Shown one piece after another: positions 9,700 through 18,765 of a stretch of 28,100 nt of DNA. Source of the DNA: Chara braunii. Lineage: Eukaryota > Streptophyta > Charophyceae > Charales > Characeae. A program made the translations under genes and the position numbers. Below the pieces are notes generated by a model. It saw only the letters and a list, made by a program, of their open reading frames with translations. It was not told the DNA's origin and ran no database searches. Numbering within the stretch: position 1 is the stretch's first letter; the number at the start of each line of letters is the position of its first letter. The stretch is taken from the NCBI GenBank assembly GCA_003427395.1, contig BFEA01000158.1, forward strand, positions 136,193-164,292. Reading direction: 5' to 3'.

Positions 9700-9984
9700 T
9701 TAGCTTCCGCCCCTTGGGGTGGAGGAGGGTATGGGGGAGTCGAAGGTTCTACAGCTTAGACCAGGTTGTTCATTTCTGTCATAGCTCTGCCTCTTTATCT
9801 TTCCCTCAATTGAGATGCAAACTTCCTCTTCAGTCAACTCTGTATACCCAGCAGGGCAGCCCATAATCCTTTCAACTTCAGTAACATGAAGCAGACGGGG
9901 CTCTCCCTGCTTCATGTACTTAACTACTGGTATGCTGACTTTATTCCCAGGGTGATAATTTGTTGTCATAACACAATTGGTTTT
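9700..9984 (-). pseudogene. DNMT3-like cytosine-5 methyltransferase fragment
   Basis: The minus-strand frame from 9984 encodes TTNYHPGN, then IPVVKYM, LLHVTEVERIMG and CPAGYTE (to 9838). This matches the late catalytic region of DNMT3-type DNA (cytosine-5) methyltransferases, where a T-T stretch is followed by FPV and TExERxFGFPxHYTD near the target-recognition part of the domain. Family knowledge: these enzymes methylate cytosine in nuclear DNA, and the type is present in algae, mosses and ferns but absent from angiosperms. Only about 48 residues match; motif I and the PC loop are not adjacent. Upstream, the frame meets TAA. The frame stays open to 9700, but the residues after GYTE do not look conserved. 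It may be one exon of an interrupted gene (a possible donor GAA|GTTTGC lies shortly after the match) or a captured fragment. No pyrimidine-rich acceptor is obvious, so I favour a fragment. Confidence 0.65.
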
Positions 9985-10061
9985 CTCATTTTATGCCTTG
10001 GCTTTGTTGATAACAAATTGTAGGCAAGTTTTTGGATGCGAATCAATGTCAGGCATTTGCT

Positions 10062-10235
10062 CCGGAAGGGAGATGTTCGTTTAGTACAACCACCGCCTTT
10101 GCTGTGGTGATACCCACTTCGAATCGGTGAGCCCAGGCACGACTCCCCTTAAGTGCTTCGTAATCTCAAATTTGTCTTCCCATTTCATCGAGGAAGCATT
10201 CTCGAGTAGAAATCATTTTGGTCTCGCCTCATTCA
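10062..10235 (-). pseudogene. Possible short coding remnant, unknown
   Basis: Reading leftwards from about 10215, a minus-strand frame gives CFLDEMGRQI, one TGA, then about 40 codons including KGSRAWAHRFEVGITTAKAV and LNEHLPSGANA before the next TGA. Composition is protein-like, and it lies just upstream of the DNMT3-like fragment on the same strand. I cannot connect it to that family. It may be unrelated or chance. Confidence 0.2.
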
Positions 10236-10479
10236 TTATTCTTATAAAAAAATAATCTACTTTTCGGCCCGTGCAATCCATGTTTTCCCTTTACCGTTCC
10301 CCTACGCTCAGGCCTTGCCAAATTCACATGCATCTCCCCCGGGTCCTTTCGCCCGACTCTCCTTAGGTCCTGCCAATTTTGCATTCATATCACTCTTTGT
10401 CCTTTCTTGTTCCTTGCTTATTTTTAACTTTTTCATGCATGCTGTCCAGTTCATCCCTTGTGCATCTCTCTTTCAAACA

Positions 10480-10880
10480 CCTTGTCAGACCTGTTTCCAA
10501 ATACTCATCTGTTTTTCAGCCTGCCAGTCTTTCTCTCAGATCCATACATAGTCCATCATACGAGTGTTTTATTTTTCAGACGTCTTATTCGGCCTATTTT
10601 CAAGCTTATGCCAAATCAATCACACAAGTCGCTTGCCACGCCTTTTCTCAAGCTCATGCAATGTCAATTTCTCACCCGTTTCTCTTCTGGACATCTTGCC
10701 AGGCCTTTTCTCAAGCCTGCGGAAAGTCAATTACTCATCCATTCTTCTCTTCTGGACATCTTGCCAGGTTTTTTTTCAAGCCTGCGCAAAGTCAATTACT
10801 CATCTATTCTTTTCTTCTGGACATCTTGTCAGACCTTTTCTCAGGCTTGCGCAAAGTCAATTACTCATGCATTCTTACGC
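10480..10880. repeat. 65-bp minisatellite, three clear and about three decayed copies
   Basis: CTGGACATCTTGYCAGR occurs at 10687, 10752 and 10817, exactly 65 bp apart. Each is followed by CTCAAGCCTGCGSAAAGTC or a close variant. Older copies can be followed back to about 10480. Since 65 is not a multiple of three, the same Ser/Leu/Phe-rich peptide appears in three overlapping frames; these are not genes. From 10950 to 12130 I see no supported gene. Confidence 0.9.
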
Positions 10881-12139
10881 TCATGGTGACCTTCTTTTTT
10901 TTATGTTTTTTCATCGGTAGATGGCACACCTTCCCCCCACTCAAAATGTGATGTCCCCATCGCACGACTAGTTCTCACTCGAAGGTACGCAACCTTTGGC
11001 CCACCAACGAGTAGGCGGATGCCGGCCCATCAGCCCCAAAAAGAAAGGGTGATCAGTCCTCCCCCTGCTGATAACTCACCTCATCCCCTTACTCCGTCCG
11101 ACCTTTTGCTGCTTACGAGACGGGCGTCATTACTGAGGTACCTCCTCACATCTGGAAGGCAGGTCCAGTCCAAGTCTCCCCGGACCCCGTCTTGCCGTAA
11201 GGACTTTCCTCGCGAATCGTTCCTCCCGAGTGGTATTTTATTGGATCCGGCCTCTTCCTTTCAAGAGAGTTGAGACTCTCAATTAGTCCACGAGTGCAGT
11301 TACGAAGACCTCGCAATTAGTCCTGAAGCGGTTGTAATGCTCCGGCGGGGCGGTGTCAATGCCCCGTGGTGGTTGTGGCTTCCAACCGGTACCACGCCCA
11401 ACTCCTCCCTCTGGACAGTGCTGCTCAACTTAACGCGAGCCGCCGTGGTCCATTCCAAGCGGCCATGCCGCCCCTCAACGACATGGCGTGTGGTTGGGGA
11501 GAACAAAAGAGACTAGAAAAAAAAGAATGGCTTTCTCGTCCATTTGGTTCCCTCACCCTTTGACGTTTAGGCGTGCAAGACGAGGCGCAATTTGAACTTC
11601 CCGACTAGAGCTCCTTGTCGAGGTCAGTTCCGGACGTCCTGCACCGATCCAAGCGGTAGGTGTCTTGGTCCTTTAACCCTCATCCTCTTACAAGAGGAAC
11701 AGGTCGCGCTGAGACTTTTTCCCTTACAGGGATAGAGGTCTTGGGGTCGCGGTGCGAGCACCGGTATCCCCCCTCCTGCTGAGGCCAAAGACTAGAAAAA
11801 GAGAAAATTCATTTCAAGGTTATTTCCAAGTCCATTTCAAGTTGTCTAGGGTCCTCTGCCTATGCAATGCAATATTCAGTCCTCAATCATTCAATCCAAT
11901 GCTATTTCCAAGGCTGATTCTCATGGCTGGTCTGACACCCTCTTATCAACAAGGTCACCCCCATGGCCGGTCTGACGGTCATTCTCTCAATAGCCATTTC
12001 TTAAGACTGACCCTTCCACTCACTCAATCCTCAATTTTCTCATTCCTCAACACCCAATCTCTGTGACCATCCCAACGGTCCCTGCCCCTCTTGGCTTTAA
12101 GGTTCCGCCTCTTTTATTCACATCTTTCTCCCGCCCCTT

Positions 12140-12512
12140 TGGCAATTTTCAGTGGTCGACCCACCGGCCTTTTCCATTTCCTCCATTCAATTCATTGGCT
12201 ATTTCAACGACCAACCCACCGGCCTTTTCCACCTCTCTCATCCATCCTTTTGCTATTTCAATGACCGACCCACCGACATTTTTCATCTTTTTCATTCATC
12301 CCATTGGCTATTTCAATGACCGACCCACCGACCTTTTCCATCTCTCTCATCTCATTGGTTATTTCAATGATCGACCCACCGGCCTTTTCCATCTGTCTCA
12401 TTCATCCCATTGGCTATTTCAATAGCCGACCCACCGGCCTTTTCCATCTCTCTCATCCCATCGGCTATTTCAATGACCGACACACCGGCCTTTTCCATCT
12501 CTTATTGCTCAT
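12140..12512. repeat. 51/55-bp minisatellite, seven copies
   Basis: GACCCACCGGCCTTTTCCAT or a variant starts at 12158, 12213, 12267, 12322, 12373, 12428 and 12479. Each is preceded by TTGGCTATTTCAATGACC or a variant. Period switches between about 55 and 51 through presence or absence of a 4-bp piece in CATTCATCCCATTGG. Confidence 0.93.
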
Positions 12513-12584
12513 TTCAGCTCATCCTCAATCAACCTTTCTTAATCAAATATGCAGGGGACCCCAGTGCCTATGTCAGGGCCCATT

Positions 12585-12836
12585 CCAAACAAACCTGGTT
12601 AGGGTCGTTCTTTTTTATTCTCAAGTCGAACAGCCTGGTTAGGGTCATTCATTTCCATTCTCAAGTCGAACAGCCTGGTTAGGGCCATTCCTTTCCATTC
12701 TCAAGTCGAACNACAGCCTGGTTAGGGCCATTCCTTTCCATTCTCAAGTCGAACAGCCTGGTTAGGGTCATTCCTTTCCATTCTCAAGTCGAACAGCCTG
12801 GTTAGGGTCATTCCTTTTCATTCTCAATATTAGTGC
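12585..12836. repeat. 40-bp minisatellite, six copies
   Basis: CCTGGTTAGGGYCRTTC begins at 12593, 12633, 12673, 12717, 12757 and 12797. The single 44-bp step contains an N and a duplicated ACA (around 12710), probably an assembly slip. Confidence 0.95.
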
Positions 12837-12929
12837 CCGAGGGGGTGGGTCTCGAGGTTACGGATCCCATTTCTGTCTTGGAGGTTAGAAAGTGGTCATC
12901 TCATCTTTTGCGTGCTGTTCTCTTTTTTT

Positions 12930-13048
12930 CATTTCTGACAGTAATGTACCATCCATTTCATTTCTCACAGTAATGTATCATCCATTCCATTTCTCACAGT
13001 AATGTACCATCCATTCCATTTCTCACAGTAATGTACCATTCATGCGTA
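12930..13048. repeat. 29-bp minisatellite, four copies
   Basis: ACAGTAATGTAYCATYCATT starts at 12938, 12967, 12996 and 13025, exactly 29 bp apart. From 13049 to 13622 I see no supported gene. Confidence 0.95.
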
Positions 13049-13622
13049 CATCCGACTTAGCGTCTAACACTCGAGTTGGGGCTCGCGACCCCAAGCAGCA
13101 CTAGCCCACCCGACCATTCATCCACAACAAAAGACAAAGGCGCCCCTCTTTTTTTTTTCACTCGTTCCGACAACTCAGATCTTGATCATTCTCATACTAA
13201 TTCATGACTCAGTTGGATTAGGCTTCTAGGGAAGGAGTGTTCTTCACGCCCCTTAACCCATAGGTTCCCTAACCTCTCTTGTACTTGACCAATCATTCAA
13301 TGCCATGGTTCGCTCGTCAATCCGTACTCAAGGTTTTCCCCTCTCAAAAGCATAATCCTTGTTTCATCCAGAATTCTCAATACACCCTCTCCCAATTGGT
13401 CTCGTCCCAAATCCCATGTCTTTGTCTTGCGTACCATCTTTCAAAGGTAACTCATCTAAAAGTAGCCTCAATATGCTATCTTCTAATCTTATCACGACAC
13501 AGCCTTAGCTGACCCTTCCATCACTCATCCTTTGCAAGTTTGCCCACACTATACACGTTCTCGTCATTCTCATATCTCTGCATACGGAAAAACAGCGATC
13601 CTTTTCAATGCTAAGTCAATAC

Positions 13623-14537
13623 CTAGTTCCTATTACTGCCTTGCGCCTTGTCTCGCCCAGTTCCTTGTCCACCCCGTTCTTCGGCAGGCTTCCTAACCCC
13701 CAGGCCGTAGGTCTCGATCTCTCTTTTCATCCTTACAATTTTATGCAACTTAGCCTCGTTAAAAAAATCCAGTGGTGTGGCTTCCACCCCTGCCCTTGCG
13801 AGTTCCCGAGTCTTAATAATTCATTCGTGCTTGATTACATTGGTCCATTGCTGAAACCAATGACTGGGCGTTGGCCCGAACTCGTCCTCCCATCTGAAAG
13901 CCCCATCGCCCGGTTGGTGCATCGGGGGCCGCCCCTTTTCCCTAGGCCTTGAGATCTCATCCCTCTCATCCCCGCTGCTGATTTCTATGACTTCTCGCAC
14001 ATCCTCCTCCTCGCCCCCCTCGTCTTTAGTCTATATGGGGCTATACCCACCAGCAAGGTTCTTTGGATTGTAGGTAAACGGGATCTCTGTCCCTGTCTCA
14101 TACCCCTCGCAACTGTCGTGACCGCTTCGTCCTTCAAGCGGGGTTTCCCTTTTCTCCTCGTACTCCTCACGTTCGTCGCGCATACCTTGTCTCCCCTCGC
14201 TTTCCCTATGCCAAGTCTCACGTCGTTCGCCCCTGTCGGCCCCTTCATCATTAGAGACCCGAGCCTTATCTCTCATTTCTGTGTTACCTCCTTCTTCCAC
14301 ATTTGCCCTTCTCTTTTCGCCCTCACTGTCAGATGATATTTCTATGCCTTCTCCCTTGCAGAGGGGTGAGGGTTTCCTACACAAACATTTTCTTCCACCC
14401 CTGCCTACCACTAGCCCGCCCATGAGCCCAATGTACAATTTTCTCTTCGTTGTCCTCCTCCCTTGGATTGGTCCAGCTTCTTCCCTTCCGGTAGGCCTGT
14501 TGATTATCCCGCTGTCGTTCTCGTCACCGAATTCCAT
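13623..14537 (-). pseudogene. ORF3: acidic, low-complexity protein downstream of integrase
   Basis: Reading leftwards from ATG at 14535-14537 (MEFGDENDSG), one frame runs about 304 codons to TAG 13623-13625. It is broken only by TAG 14031-14033 and TGA 13821-13823. The N-terminal two thirds are rich in Glu, Arg, Asp and Gly with a Ser-Asp-Ser-Glu patch and look disordered. After the first stop comes EEEDVREVIEISSGDERDE, then an aromatic patch (FRWEDEFGPTPSHWFQQW). After the second stop lies a basic helix-like segment (FFNEAKLHKIVRMKREIE) and a Gly-rich tail. It lies about 200 bp downstream of integrase on the same strand, the position where some retroelements carry an extra gene such as env. 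I see no signal peptide or membrane span, so it is not an obvious envelope. The frame is open back to 14606 without an ATG. Family unknown. Confidence 0.6.
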
Positions 14538-14614
14538 TTTTATCTTTTCTTGTTTTACTCCTAAGCCCTGTATAACAAAACAACACCCGCAATGTCCCTC
14601 ATACACTCGCGCCT

Positions 14615-14624
14615 CCCCCCCCCC
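14615..14624 (-). other. G10 run upstream of ORF3
   Basis: Ten consecutive G on the minus (coding) strand between the integrase end and ORF3. It could be a polypurine-type tract, but ORF3 lies beyond it, so it need not mark a 3' LTR. Confidence 0.6.
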
Positions 14625-14734
14625 TTAGGCCGTGAGACATTCCCAAAATGCACCCAGTATCCTTAGTGTAGGCAAGGTTGTGGTTAGTCTTTAGCTTGTG
14701 GTTGCTCTGTTTCCTTATCTTCGGCCTCCTGAAG

Positions 14735-15655
14735 TCATTGTTCCACTGGGTCCCGACTTAGAAACCTGACCAGTCGTTGCCCCGGGAAGGGCCCTTTCAA
14801 TCCAGTTTCATCCAAATCTTCCAGTTCGAAGGTGCTCAGCCCCACCCGCTTGGCGACCCGGTAGGGGCCTTTGAACCTCCTTCCCAACTGTCCCGACCAA
14901 GTACTTTCTAGTGTCGAGTTCCTTAGCAATACCATCTCCCCCATCTGAAGTGGCTCCTTTCTTACATTCTTAACCTGGTCTCACCTTGCTTTGTCCCTCA
15001 TTCTGCTGTCCAGCACCCGGTTGGCGATGTCCTCCATGACCTCCTCATTTTTAAGGATTTGTTGACATCTTGCCTCGATTAACTCTTCAGTGGTCATTTG
15101 CGGATCATCATCTAACCTATTCCAGGTAGGTACCAAGGCTTCCACAAGAAAGTCGATCTCTCTTCCGTACCAAAGCTCTGCCGGGATACATCCTGTTGTC
15201 CTTTTAGGAGTCATATTCTCTGCAAAGACAGCCTGTTTAAGATACCTAGGCCAGTTCCCCAGATGGTCTGCTGCGAGCTTTGCAATCGTGTTCTTCAAGG
15301 TTCGGTGCCCCCTTTTCACAGGTGCATTGGCCTCAGGGTGATACGGCTCGATGAGTTTGATCGGTACGCAGAGTCTCTTAAGCATCCCCAATACTTCTTG
15401 GTTCACAAATTTTATCCCATTGTCTGCTATAAACCTCCTGACGAACGGATGCCTTAAGTAGAAGTCTTCTATCGAGTCTGCCACATTCCTCCCTGTCTTT
15501 TTCCTGAGGGCGACTGCCTCCACGAACCCACTCAAGTTGTCTCGCGCATCCAGGATATACCTGTACCCATCCGTTGATACAGGCATGACCGCAAGGTCGA
15601 GGTGGACCAGATGTCCCGGCCCTAGCACCCACGTTGGTCTAAGCGGCTCCAAGAC
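14735..15655 (-). pseudogene. pol: Ty3/gypsy integrase (pol C-terminal part), inactive
   Basis: This continues the RT frame after an in-frame TGA (15656-15658). The catalytic core follows: first Asp in HLDLAVMP, second Asp in FIADNGIKF, then 35 residues to the place of the catalytic Glu. The spacing is right for DD35E, but the codon at 15314-15316 is AAA (Lys) in APVKRGHRTLKN. A second in-frame TGA (14981-14983) precedes the C-terminal DNA-binding part with the GPY/F signature (RRFKGPYRV) and LKGPFPGQRLVRFLSRD. The frame ends with TGA 14735-14737. The enzyme would insert element cDNA into nuclear DNA. The zinc-binding HHCC module is at the end of the preceding segment. No chromodomain is seen after GPY/F. 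Two stops and loss of the Glu make this copy dead. Confidence 0.93.
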
Positions 15656-18049
15656 TCATACCGAGCTTCGTTCTTGGCAAATAAGGCAAGTCTGGCAGTA
15701 TATAGCGACCATGCCTGCCATGCCTGGCCAATAATAGAGCGGCGTTATCTTTGCAAGTGTTCCTTTAGACGACCGGTGACCTCCAGCTAACCCGCCGTGC
15801 ATTGTCTGGATAACGTCTACTTGCCTAGATCTTCCGCACACAACCGTTCTGGGCATAGCACCTTCCTCCCTTCGGAATAAATGGCCCCCCCTTAGGACGT
15901 ACCTTTCGGCTTCTTCTCTTGCTTTAATATTGACTTCCGTAGGTTGTTTGTTTCCTACCAACAACAACCCGATCTCCTGAAAGAGTCCTTTGTATGATTG
16001 GACATAGAAAAACTCCTCTTCTTCCTTGCCCCCATCCTTTCTTTCCTGCATCTGATTTACCACCCATTGCAACTCTTTCCTTTCCCAAGATTCCACTAAG
16101 CTCATCACTGTCTCCCGGCCTCCCTCAACCGTCATTGTCATTAGCTCCTCTTTCGGTTTTACTATCGCTCCCCATGAGTCATTTTCTTCTCTGCGTCCTC
16201 GAGTGGTAACTGGTCCTTCTGCCAGTTCTGCTACTACGGCAGGTGCCCCCTTCTCCAAAGTCCGGATCAATAGTTCTCCCGATGTGCATCCCTTGCTCAT
16301 CATTTCGTTATCCACCGCGAGAGTCCATCCTTCGTATTCGAGGAAGGCGTCTATGGGCTCTGCATCCCCCATCCCTTCGGGAGTGATGCAAACCCGACTC
16401 AGCCCATCTGCCTTGTTGTGGATTCCAGCAATCCGTTCGATCTTGTAATCGAACTGCCAGATGAATCCTACCCATCTCCCTACCGTCGGATCTATAGGCC
16501 TGTAATTCTTTAGAGCCCCTGCGACATTCGTCGGATCGATCCTTAAGATGAACCGCCTCCCGAATAGGTAGGCCTGGAAGGTCTTAAGGCAATGATGGAC
16601 GACTAGGACTTCCTTCTTGAATTGCGAGTACCGCCGTTCTACGGAGTTCAGGGTTCTACTTTCGAACCTAATCGGCCTCTCTTTTCCTCCCTCATCCCTT
16701 TGAATCAACACACCTCCTACGACCAAAGGTCCTCCATCCGTCTCTAGGATGAAGGGTCGTCCCACTTCGTCATTAAAACAAGGCGCGGACAGGGCGACTC
16801 TCTCAGATGTCAATATGTCCTTGAGCCTTTGGACAACTTCTTCTCGCTCCTCCATCCAATCCATGGTTCCTTCTTCCTTGATCATAGTCCGGATAGGCTC
16901 AGCAATTTTGGCAAAGTTCTTAATGAAGATCCTCCAAAAGCCGACTACGCCTAGGAATACCCTTACCTCCGTTGTTGTGCGCAACAGTGTCGGCCATTGT
17001 GATATCTTGTCGGTTTTTGTCGGATCCGGCTTCCTGCCGTAAGCACCGCAACGAAATCCTAGTATAGTTACTTCCGGTACTGCTATAATACTCTTCGGTC
17101 CACTAGCCATAATGTTGAATACTAGGAACCGTCGGAGTGAGTCCTTGATGTCCTGCAGGTGGTCCCACACAAAACGTCGGATCCCTGGTTGGACTTCCGT
17201 CTCGTCCTTCTCCTGCGCGCCTTTGATCGGATTGTCATCGATGTAAGGTTCACATTTTTCTGGGAACATGTTCCCGGCCACGGCGAGCATCCTGCGTTGC
17301 GCTTCGGTCACTGCGTTTGTGAATCCCATAGGTGTCCCTTGCATCTGTAGCTGGCCTACGGGGGTGTGCATAGCGATGTATGACCTGTCCCTAACATCCA
17401 ATGGAAGCTGGTCGTACCCTGAGTACAGATCTATCAGGGAGTAAATGCTTTGACCGGCGTGCGATTCTGCTAATAAGTCAGCCTGAGGTAGCGAGTCAGC
17501 ATCCCGGATGGTTACCGCATTCAACTTCTGCAGGTCCTGAATCCACCTTAGTGTCTTGTTAGGCTTCCGAAAGACGAACCACCGATTTGCGTATGGTGAT
17601 GTCGTAGGCTCTGCAACGAAGGAGTCCATCTTTGCTCGGAGGAGGTCTGTTACTTCTCGTGCTATCCCAAATTCATAGGATCGCCCCTTGTCATTCCAGC
17701 ACTCATGTTCTACCGTGTGGATTCTGACCGGGGGGATCAACTTCGCATCCAGTCGTCCCTTCTGATGATCACTTAAGGCAAATGCCAGGTGAAACTCCTG
17801 GCAGGTCCTTTTGATCAGGCGGGTTTCTTCTTCCGTTAAGAACCCGTCTATCCCTATCTTCATTGTGTCTGCTACCTCATCTGGTATCTGATGTCCCTCC
17901 GTCGCCCTTCTTTCTCGGATCACTCGAAGGACCTCTTCCTCCTTCTCCATAACCTCTTCCTTTGACGTCTCTAGCAGGATCGAGACCGGTTTTGCTTTCT
18001 TCCCTACCGGCTTGTACTTTCGAACACTTCCTTCCGGGATCTTTCTCCT
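15656..18049 (-). pseudogene. pol: Ty3/gypsy reverse transcriptase-RNase H (pol)
   Basis: The minus frame is open without a stop from the frame-change site at 18049 to TGA 15656-15658 (about 797 codons). Numbered from Met at 17950: RT fingers and palm with RWIQDLQKLNA (135-145), catalytic Asp in SLIDLYSGYDQLPLD (Asp174), PMGFTNA (207-213) and YIDD (236-239). RNase H follows with Asp405 (LETDGG), Glu447 (FKKEVLVVHH), Asp482 and HNKADGLSR. A linker leads to the integrase zinc module (HGGLAGGH, then CQTCLIC) at 718-758. All RT and RNase H catalytic residues are present. The product would copy element RNA into DNA in cytoplasmic particles. The reading frame upstream of 17950 (RKYKPVGKKAKPVSILL) is open and coding-like to 18049, so translation probably enters by frameshift rather than at the 17950 Met. 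Confidence 0.97.
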
Positions 18050-18765
18050 AAAAAATGAACAGTCGGAATTGCCCCCGTCGCCTCTACGACTCGTGGTTGA
18101 ATACTAACTAGTTTCCCATTCAGGCAATATCCCTTTTGCACCTCCCTTTCGAACTTGGCCAAGGCTGTCGAATCCACTCCTACCTTGTGGCATCTGAGGG
18201 CCTTGATGAGTTGCAATAGATCGGGGATCTCGAGTGCCATTTCCGGCACGTCTATGCGTACTTCTCTCCGTTTGGGCAGGCTAGCACCAAGTTCCACCTC
18301 TGACTCTTTTTCCGCTACAATAACATCTCGGACGTCGTCCTCTTGCCTCTTCTTCTTCTGGGGCAGGCCCATTTTGATTCACTCCTTCTTGTTGAATGCT
18401 TCCTCAATCATGATTTCTACCCTTTCTCTCATACCCTCCATCCGTGCGAAAGCCCCTTTCCGCGTGCTATCCTCGAACGACGGCGACCATGTTGCCAATT
18501 TCCCCTTCGGGGGGTCTCCTCCCGTTCCAAGGAGTCGGAGGAGCTCTCCCCGGCCGGTCACAGGGTCCTCTATGTCTACCATGTATGAGCCATTGTGCAA
18601 GTGCATGCCTATCATCTCTACGTTCGCGCACCACGGTCTCCCGAGGATTATGTCGTGATCCATTTCCTCCATTACGCTCATCCGCTGAAACGACCACATT
18701 GATTCCCTGACCCCTGCCTTCATAGCACACTTCGTGACGTACCTAGCGAACGCGATTTCCCCGCG
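18004..18765 (-). pseudogene. Protease C-terminal part and linker before RT
   Basis: From about 18765 the minus frame encodes RGEIAFARYVTKCAMKAG, then MDHDIILGRPWCANVEMIGM, the second conserved block of retropepsin-like proteases (the ILGRPW type seen in Ty3/gypsy elements), and a linker rich in charged residues. The frame contains one in-frame TGA at 18379-18381 and ends at TAG 18004-18006 just after the frameshift heptamer. It is offset by one base from the segment carrying the protease active site. The break is near 18766, where one extra base seems present. The linker holds an IPDLLQLIKALR helix and CLNGKLVSIQPRVVEATG leading to the slip site. Confidence 0.8.
18049..18055 (-). promoter_or_regulatory. 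Putative -1 ribosomal frameshift heptamer U UUU UUA
   Basis: On the minus strand the upstream (protease-linker) frame reads CAT TTT TTA GGA, giving U UUU UUA in the correct X XXY YYZ phase. Slipping back one base gives AGG AGA AAG from 18049, which is exactly the RT frame. The zero frame stops 14 codons after the heptamer (TAG 18004-18006). HIV-1 uses the same heptamer. A downstream stimulatory fold is not obvious; weak CCGG pairings are possible. The alternative is loss of one T from a T7 run. Confidence 0.55.

Noticed and set aside
10040-10160. snRNA or other structured RNA gene
   Set aside because: The sequence looked RNA-like but matched none of the U1-U6 or SRP landmarks I know.
10480-10880. 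CRISPR-like array
   Set aside because: The 65-bp units are contiguous tandem copies without unique spacers, in a eukaryotic context.
14615-14624. G10 run as the polypurine tract marking the 3' LTR
   Set aside because: ORF3 continues on the same strand just beyond it, and no matching LTR start was found on the right side.
15994-17350. Several plus-strand ORFs inside the pol region
   Set aside because: They are antisense shadows of the clear RT-RNase H frame.
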